Assembly: GCA_004563405.1 (NCBI GenBank)
Contig: SFTH01000013.1
Span: forward strand, 1 to 64,000
Direction: 5' to 3'
DNA: 64,000 nucleotides
Source: a bacterium
Lineage (GTDB): Bacteria; Bacillota; Clostridia; Christensenellales; Aristaeellaceae
Under the pieces are notes generated by a model, which saw nothing but the letters and a program-made list of their open reading frames with translations, was not told the DNA's origin and ran no database searches. The position numbers and the translations under genes are program-made. Shown here piece after piece: positions 59,017 to 64,000 of the stretch (positions within the stretch are counted from its first letter, which is position 1; each line of letters opens with the position of its first letter).

Positions 59017-59045
59017 ATTATAGTTGAATTCGATCTAAATGTCAA
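59017..59045 (-). promoter_or_regulatory. Promoter of the cobalamin operon
   Basis: TTGACA (59045-59040), exactly 17 bases, TATAAT (59022-59017), a perfect consensus on the minus strand, just upstream of the riboswitch. Confidence 0.92.
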
Positions 59046-59094
59046 TTCATCTTTCCCCTTTTACTCATTTGCAACTCAGGCGCTTCAAAAACGC

Positions 59095-59140
59095 CAAAGA
59101 AAACGTGCGCCCGGTGGACACATGTCGCACCGGGTGCGCA
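59095..59140 (-). terminator. Terminator after the pyrophosphatase gene
   Basis: A CCCGGTG/CACCGGG stem with a GC-rich base, followed by GTTTTCTTT on the minus strand. Confidence 0.75.
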
Positions 59141-59146
59141 TTTCGG

Positions 59147-61276
59147 CTACTTGAGCAGAGCGATATGGGAGAATACGCTTGCCAGCGTATTGGCGACGGT
59201 GGACATGGTCTTGATGAAGATGTCCAGCGCGACGCCCACCACGTCCTTTCGGGTATCGCCCACGGTATCTCCCGTGACCGCCGCCCGGTGTGTCGGCGAA
59301 CCCTTGCCGTGGCCCTTCAGGGAGCCGCTTTCGATGTACTTCTTCGCATTGTCAAACGCTCCGCCGGAATTTCCCATGAAGATGGCCCTGGGGATGGCGA
59401 CGATTGTCGCGCCGATCAGCAATCCGCCCACGAATTCCACACCGAACAGGAATCCGCCCAGCACAGGGATGAAGATCGCCAGCAGGGAGGGCAGCAGCAT
59501 CTTTTTCAGCGCCTGGCGCGCGGCCATTTCGATACAGCGGTTGTAATCGGGCCGCACCTTTCCCTCCAGCACGCCGGGCATGGAGAGCTGGCGGTCGCCT
59601 TCGTCCGCCATCAGGCGGGCGGATTCGATGGTGTTGTCGGTGAGCAGCGCCGCGAAGTACTCGATCAGCGCACCGCCAATGATGCCGCCCGCCACCACCA
59701 CATAGGATGCAATGTTCAGCACGGGCTCGGCGTTTGCAGCCGTGTAATTGCCCACATACGCAACGATCAGCGAAACGGTGGCGAATGCCGCGGATCCGAT
59801 CGCGAAGCCCTTTCCGATGGCCGCCGTCGTATTGCCTACCGCGTCCAGCCTGTCGGTGATCGCACGCACCTTTTCATCCAGATGGCAGGATTCTGCCAGG
59901 CCGCCCGCGTTGTCCGCAATGGGGCCGAAGGCGTCGATGGAGACGGTCGCGCCCACGAAGGAGAGCATGCCCAGGGAGGAGAGCGCAATGCCGTAGGTCC
60001 CGCAGATCTTTCCGGAGATGAACAGCGCAATGCCGATTACCAGCACCGGAAGAAGGCAGGAGCGGGAGCCGATGGCGTCGCCCTTCGTAATGACGAAGGC
60101 CTCGCCCTCCGCTGCGATTTCAGCCAGCTTTCGGGTGGGCTTGAAATCCGTCGAGGTATAATACTCCGTGATTGCACCGATGGCGATGCCGCTGAGGATG
60201 CCCAGCACGCTGGAAATCCAGGGCGAAAGCCAACCGCAGACAAAACTGTCGTAGAGCGGAACGCCCCGGAAGACGATCAGCGCTGCGAAGAAGCCGATGA
60301 AAATCGTCAACCCGGCCGAGATCCAGGTGGCCAGATTCAATTCCCGGGAGGGATTGTCTCCCATCCTGCGCACAGACGCATAGCCCAGTCCCAGCAGGCA
60401 GCCCAGCAGGCCGCCGCCCGCCAGTACGATGGGAAAGACGCAGGTGGCCGTGAAGGTCGCATCGGTGACGCTCGCGCCTCCGCCGGAAACCGCGCCCCTG
60501 TAGATCGTCACGGCGATCATGATGACCGCGGCCATCGTCGCCACGAAACTCTCCAGCAGGTCGGAGCAATTTCCGGCGATGTCGTTTACGTTGTCTCCAA
60601 TGAAATCTGCGACGACGTTGGGCACGCGGCTGTCATCCTCGGGCATGTCGTGGCGCAGCTTCGCCAGAATATCGGAGGAGATGTCCGCAGCCTTGGTGTA
60701 GTTTCCGCCCGCCACGCGGTTGAACATGGCCACCAGGGAGCAGCCCAGGGAGTAAGTTGTAATCCTCGTGATGGAGGGATTGCAACTCAGCTTCGCGATC
60801 AGTCCCGTGCCCACCGCATCGGCGTCCACGCCGCCCCAGAGGATCAGCACCAGCAGCAGACCCAGCATGCCAAAGGCTTGCACGCTCAGGCCGCTGATGC
60901 TGCCGCCGCACAGGGCGACCTTCACCGTCTCGCCGATGGACAGGCTCTCCCGCGCACGGTTGGCGGTGCGCACATTGGCGTAGGTGGCGCTGCGCATGCC
61001 CAGAATACAGACGCAGCTGCTCATCAGCGCGCCGAGGATAAAGGTCAGCCCGCTGGTGGCCTCCACAAAGAGACTGAACAACGCCGCCACGAGAATGACC
61101 ACCACGACGATGGTTTTATACTCCGTCTTCAAAAAGGTCGAAGCGCCGCTGCGAATGATTCCGGCCATCTCCACCATTTCGGGCGTGCCCTCCCGCAGCG
61201 AACGAATGCGTATGTAATTTGCAAAGATATAGGCGAGTGCGAGGATCACCACGCACAGTACGATAAGCCAGGCCAC
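59147..61276 (-). CDS. hppA: Membrane-bound ion-pumping pyrophosphatase, divergent
   Basis: 709 residues from GTG at 61276, nine bases after AAAGGAG. In-frame sequence further upstream covers another small gene. About 15-16 membrane segments. It uses pyrophosphate hydrolysis to pump H+ or Na+. Conserved pieces: GGNYTKAADIS, EDDSR, GDNVNDIAGNCSDLLESF and the C-terminal GDTVGDTRKD. The first catalytic motif, normally DX7KXE, reads DISSDILAKLR here, with Arg208 in place of Glu. GNTTAA (Ala, not Lys) suggests the potassium-dependent class, to which known sodium pumps also belong. The ion specificity is not settled. Confidence 0.9.
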   Translation of the reverse strand: MAWLIVLCVVILALAYIFANYIRIRSLREGTPEMVEMAGIIRSGASTFLKTEYKTIVVVVILVAALFSLFVEATSGLTFILGALMSSCVCILGMRSATYANVRTANRARESLSIGETVKVALCGGSISGLSVQAFGMLGLLLVLILWGGVDADAVGTGLIAKLSCNPSITRITTYSLGCSLVAMFNRVAGGNYTKAADISSDILAKLRHDMPEDDSRVPNVVADFIGDNVNDIAGNCSDLLESFVATMAAVIMIAVTIYRGAVSGGGASVTDATFTATCVFPIVLAGGGLLGCLLGLGYASVRRMGDNPSRELNLATWISAGLTIFIGFFAALIVFRGVPLYDSFVCGWLSPWISSVLGILSGIAIGAITEYYTSTDFKPTRKLAEIAAEGEAFVITKGDAIGSRSCLLPVLVIGIALFISGKICGTYGIALSSLGMLSFVGATVSIDAFGPIADNAGGLAESCHLDEKVRAITDRLDAVGNTTAAIGKGFAIGSAAFATVSLIVAYVGNYTAANAEPVLNIASYVVVAGGIIGGALIEYFAALLTDNTIESARLMADEGDRQLSMPGVLEGKVRPDYNRCIEMAARQALKKMLLPSLLAIFIPVLGGFLFGVEFVGGLLIGATIVAIPRAIFMGNSGGAFDNAKKYIESGSLKGHGKGSPTHRAAVTGDTVGDTRKDVVGVALDIFIKTMSTVANTLASVFSHIALLK

Positions 61277-61317
61277 ATATTTCAACTCCTTTTGCGTACA
61301 TTCCGTCCCTGCGACGT

Positions 61318-61482
61318 TTATGCGCCGATTGCGCCCTGTCCGCGCTCCTTGCGCTTCTCCTCCTGCATCACCGGCCACCATTCCCTGAAGGCCAGAACGA
61401 CCGGCACGCCCAGACCGATCAGCGACATGCAGAGACAGTTGATGAATTCCTTGCGCGCCTCCAGATATGCCTTGCTGTGCAT
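61318..61482 (-). CDS. 54-residue single-span membrane protein before hppA
   Basis: MHSKAYLEARKEFINCLCMS, then a hydrophobic span LIGLGVPVVLAF, REWWPVM and a charged tail QEEKRKERGQGAIGA. AGGAGAGG lies upstream. It is 41 bases before hppA on the same strand, so co-transcribed. No family recognised. A regulatory or assembly partner of the pump is possible. Confidence 0.7.
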   Translation of the reverse strand: MHSKAYLEARKEFINCLCMSLIGLGVPVVLAFREWWPVMQEEKRKERGQGAIGA

Positions 61483-61554
61483 CTTTACCTCTCCTTTCCC
61501 GATTCTCTCGCGGGGCCTTTGCAGTCTTCCGGCGCAGGCCCAACTTCAGGCAGC

Positions 61555-61560
61555 ATTATA
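61555..61560 (-). promoter_or_regulatory. Possible -10 element of the hppA operon
   Basis: TATAAT on the minus strand about 73 bases before the small membrane protein gene. No convincing -35 at the right distance. Confidence 0.35.
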
Positions 61561-61679
61561 AGGCAAAACGACGCTAATTTTCCGGAAAGGAAATGGAATC
61601 CACCCCAAAAACAGCGGCATGACGCCGCCAGACGTGGTATAATTTAGAATAGAGTCAGAATGCGAGGAGGTTCTTTGCG

Positions 61680-62801
61680 ATGATGAGCTTTTTTCTGTGG
61701 CTGTTTTCCCATCGCAAGGAGCAGGAGCGGGCAGCCTCCAGCGACCGCCGCGCGACCGTACTGCACGACAGCGTGCTGTTTCTGCTCATCTTTCTCGCAG
61801 CGATTCTCGTCTGCTCTGCCCTCGCCCGGCTGTTTGACGACAACAATCCCTTCGCGGCGCCTGTGTTCATACTCGCCGTCGCGCTGATCGCCCGCTTTAC
61901 CCACGGCTACGCCTGGGGAATCGCTGCCTCCGCGCTGGGCGTATTCTGCGTCAATTTCATGTTCACCTACCCCTACTGGGAATTTGACATGTCCATCGCG
62001 GGGTACCCCCTAACCTTCACATCCATGCTGCTCGTATCCCTGAGCATCAGCACGCTCACCTCCCGCATCAAGCGGCAGGAACAGCTGCGTCTGGAGATGG
62101 AGATGGAAAAGATGCGCGCCAACCTTTTGCGCTCCGTCTCCCACGATCTTCGCACGCCGCTGGCCTCCATCGTGGGCTCCAGCTCCGTGCTGCTCGAGGA
62201 TGAACATCTCAGCGACGGCCAGCGCGCGGAGCTCCTGCAATCCATCAACCGGGATGCCCGATGGCTCGCGCAGGTGACGGAGAACATTCTCTCCATCACC
62301 CGCTTCAGCGGCGGCGTGACCCTGCGCAAGGAGGACGAGGTGGTGGAGGAGGTTGTCTCCAGCGCCATTGTCAGGTTCCGCAAGATCCACGCCGCGCTCC
62401 CCGTCATCGTGCACAGGCCGGAGGAAATCCTGCTGGCGCCCATGGACGCCACGCTGATCGAGCAGGTGATCTTCAACCTTCTGGACAACGCAGCGGTGCA
62501 CGGCAAAAACGCCAGCCGGATTGAAATCTCGCTGTTTCAGGAGGGCGACCGCGTAATACTGCGCGTGACAGACGACGGCTGCGGCTTTTCGAAGGCTGCG
62601 CTTGCGCACCTGTTCGACGGCACGCTCGCCGGCAGCGGAGACGGCCACAGGAACATGGGCATCGGCCTGTCGGTGTGTCAATCCATCGTGCGCGCCCACG
62701 GAGGCGCGCTCAGCGCGCGCAACGCTGCGGGCGGCGGCGCATGCATCGAATTCTGGCTGCCCGCGGGAGAGGAGGCGAACCATGAGAACGCTCAGGAGTA
62801 A
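61680..62801 (+). CDS. KdpD-like sensor kinase lacking the KdpD cytoplasmic sensor domains
   Basis: 373 residues. DUF4118 four-helix membrane domain as in KdpD (about 30-125: NPFAAPVFILAVALIARFTH, VFCVNFMFTYPYWEFDMSI), then HisKA with His155 in SVSHDLRTPLASIVGSSSVL and HATPase_c (NLLDNAAVHGKNAS, DDGCGFSKAAL, GIGLSVCQSIVRAHGG). The N-terminal KdpD and USP-like domains of full KdpD (about 890 residues) are absent, and no kdpFABC lies nearby. AGGAGG SD. A TATAAT at 61638 may be its promoter. It overlaps the regulator gene by 20 bases. Confidence 0.9.
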   Translation: MMSFFLWLFSHRKEQERAASSDRRATVLHDSVLFLLIFLAAILVCSALARLFDDNNPFAAPVFILAVALIARFTHGYAWGIAASALGVFCVNFMFTYPYWEFDMSIAGYPLTFTSMLLVSLSISTLTSRIKRQEQLRLEMEMEKMRANLLRSVSHDLRTPLASIVGSSSVLLEDEHLSDGQRAELLQSINRDARWLAQVTENILSITRFSGGVTLRKEDEVVEEVVSSAIVRFRKIHAALPVIVHRPEEILLAPMDATLIEQVIFNLLDNAAVHGKNASRIEISLFQEGDRVILRVTDDGCGFSKAALAHLFDGTLAGSGDGHRNMGIGLSVCQSIVRAHGGALSARNAAGGGACIEFWLPAGEEANHENAQE

Positions 62802-63531
62802 GGTGCTGATCATCGAAGACGATCCCGGAATCTGCAGATTTCTGCGGGTCGCCCTCATATCCAACGGTTATGACGCGATCGAAACCGATTCCGGTGCAAA
62901 GGCGCTGGAGGTCATTTCCTCCCATTGCCCGGATCTGATCCTTCTGGATCTGGGCCTGCCGGACATGGATGGAAACGCCATCATCGAGAGCGTGCGCAGC
63001 TGGACCCGGACGCCCATCATCGTCATTTCGGCCCGGAGCATGGAAGAGGACAAGGCGCGTGCGCTGGATCTCGGCGCAGACGACTATCTCACCAAGCCCT
63101 TCGGCACGATCGAGCTTCTGGCCCGCATCCGTACGGCCCTGCGCCACACGCGCACCACTGCCGGTGACGACGGCCTCGCCCTCAGCGGCGTCTACCGGGT
63201 GAGCGATCTCACCATCGACTACGCCCGGCACAGAGTCGTTCGCGGCGAACAGGAAATCCGGCTCACGCCGAATGAATTCCGGATCGTGGCGCTGCTGGGC
63301 AAGCACGCCGGGCGCGTCGTCACCTACAAGTCGATGCTCCGGGAGCTCTGGGGCCCCATGGCCAGCAGCGACAACAAGATCCTGCGGGTGCACATGGCCA
63401 GCATCCGCAGGAAAATCGAACCCAATCCCGACGAACCAATCTACATATTTACCGAAACCGGCGTCGGCTATCGCATGGCTGACGGAAGACAGGCGGACGG
63501 CGATCCGCAGAACAAAGGAGGCGCATCGTGA
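62782..63531 (+). CDS. KdpE-like OmpR-family response regulator
   Basis: 249 residues from ATG at 62782 (GGAGGCGAACC upstream). Receiver domain VLIIEDDPGICRFLRVALIS with Asp56 in LLDLGLPDMDG and Lys in DDYLTKPF. The C-terminal winged helix has LTPNEFRIVALLGKHAGRVV and RVHMASIRRKIEPNP. Partner of the overlapping kinase. Targets unknown, possibly the downstream YitT gene, with which it forms a GTGA overlap. Confidence 0.93.
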   Translation: MRTLRSKVLIIEDDPGICRFLRVALISNGYDAIETDSGAKALEVISSHCPDLILLDLGLPDMDGNAIIESVRSWTRTPIIVISARSMEEDKARALDLGADDYLTKPFGTIELLARIRTALRHTRTTAGDDGLALSGVYRVSDLTIDYARHRVVRGEQEIRLTPNEFRIVALLGKHAGRVVTYKSMLRELWGPMASSDNKILRVHMASIRRKIEPNPDEPIYIFTETGVGYRMADGRQADGDPQNKGGAS

Positions 63532-64000
63532 CCCGAAACAAACCCATCCGAATCCGAAATCTCATCATGCTCACCCTCGCGGGCGCAATCAACGCTATTG
63601 GCGTGACGCTCTTTCTCGCGCCGGTTCAGCTCTATGACAGCGGCATTTCCGGCACTTCGATGCTGCTTGCCCAGCTGACGCCCGAGCGCTTCAGTCTTTC
63701 GCTGTTTCTGATCCTTCTGAACGTGCCTCTGTTTCTCTACGGCCTGAAGCGCCAGGGCGGCCGCTTCACCTTCTACGCCATCTACACTGTGGCGGTCTAC
63801 TCCGCCTGCGCATGGCTCATCACCGATGTGCTTCCCCTGGATGTGCGGGCCTCCTCGCCGCTGGCGGGGACGGACCTTCTGCTCTGCGCACTCTTCGGCG
63901 GCCTGATCTCCGGCGGGGGCAGCGGAATCGCCATACGCTTCGGCGGGGCGATGGACGGCATCGAGGTCATGGCCGTGATCTTCGCCAGGCGCATGGGCCT
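63528..64000 (+). CDS. YitT-family membrane protein, 3' part outside the window
   Basis: At least 157 residues from GTG at 63528 (AAAGGAGG upstream), open to the window edge. Several membrane segments with LTLAGAINAIGVTLFLAPVQ, ILLNVPLFLYGLKRQGGRFT, GGLISGGGSGIAIRFGGAMD and GIEVMAV, which is the YitT/DUF161 pattern. Function of the family is unsettled. The overlap with the response regulator gene suggests joint regulation. Confidence 0.85.
   Translation, partial: MTRNKPIRIRNLIMLTLAGAINAIGVTLFLAPVQLYDSGISGTSMLLAQLTPERFSLSLFLILLNVPLFLYGLKRQGGRFTFYAIYTVAVYSACAWLITDVLPLDVRASSPLAGTDLLLCALFGGLISGGGSGIAIRFGGAMDGIEVMAVIFARRMG

Noticed and set aside
59039..61561. An 840-residue plus-strand ORF opposite the pyrophosphatase gene
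   Set aside because: Shadow of a strongly conserved membrane enzyme; Arg/His/Gln-rich composition typical of antisense frames.
1..64000. Search by eye for tRNA genes, insertion sequences, integrases, CRISPR arrays and phage genes
   Set aside because: No cloverleaf-like sequences, transposase motifs, short regularly spaced repeats or phage structural genes were seen.

Overview
The window looks like a chromosomal segment of a GC-rich, anaerobic, spore-forming Bacillota of the class Clostridia. The evidence is a FabT/FabK-type fatty-acid operon, a CotF-like spore-coat protein, a DUF1540 protein, a CdaR/PucR regulator, a YitT protein, a KdpDE-like pair, a membrane pyrophosphatase and the anaerobic (early-cobalt) corrinoid pathway. 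Consensus TTGACA-17-TATAAT promoters and strong Shine-Dalgarno (SD) sequences are frequent. I saw no rRNA, tRNA, insertion sequence, prophage or CRISPR array.

1-5 kb is thiamine salvage. Two divergent units, each behind a TPP riboswitch with an intrinsic terminator, carry thiE-thiD-cytX (minus) and thiW-thiM (plus). The thiW leader also holds a second, partial TPP-aptamer-like element that could control the thiW SD. No de novo thiamine genes are present here. 5-15 kb holds a xylulokinase-like gene, a five-gene peptide (Dpp/Opp-type) ABC operon ending in a small unknown protein, and an ECF S component divergent from a MocR-type regulator. That regulator lacks the PLP lysine and the end of its aminotransferase domain.

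14.5-24.9 kb is a complete type II fatty-acid synthesis operon: fabT, fabH, acpP, fabK, fabD, fabG, fabF, accB, fabZ, accC, accD, accA, degV. It runs from one perfect-consensus promoter, many genes overlap by ATGA, and it ends in a probable FakB (DegV). 25-32.4 kb holds a DUF1540 protein, an S41 protease, a CdaR-type regulator, infC-rpmI-rplT with an attenuator leader and an AUU start, and a Zur-controlled zinc operon (znuA-zur-znuC-znuB). 32.5-37.3 kb is an MglBAC sugar transporter whose permease carries an extra N-terminal extracytoplasmic domain, followed by a small tail-anchored protein. 37.6-39.7 kb has two small spore-coat-like genes, mscL with a zinc ribbon, and an orphan histidine kinase.

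39.8-59 kb is the cobalamin locus. One consensus promoter and a cobalamin riboswitch head a tightly packed minus-strand operon. In order it encodes a 1064-residue repeat-containing surface lipoprotein, btuF-like, btuC, btuD (with an extra C-terminal domain), cbiB, cbiD, cobD, cobQ, cbiA, cbiC, cbiF, cbiG, cbiH and a CbiJ-CbiE-CbiT fusion. cbiL lies beyond an oppositely oriented HAD phosphatase gene. The locus therefore combines corrinoid capture, import and ring synthesis. The chelatase and the nucleotide-loop genes (cobU, cobS, cobT, cobC) are not in the window.

59-64 kb holds a divergent membrane pyrophosphatase preceded by a 54-residue membrane protein, then a KdpD-like kinase (lacking the KdpD cytoplasmic sensor), a KdpE-like regulator and the start of a YitT gene. 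Many long ORFs antisense to these genes are high-GC shadows and are omitted.
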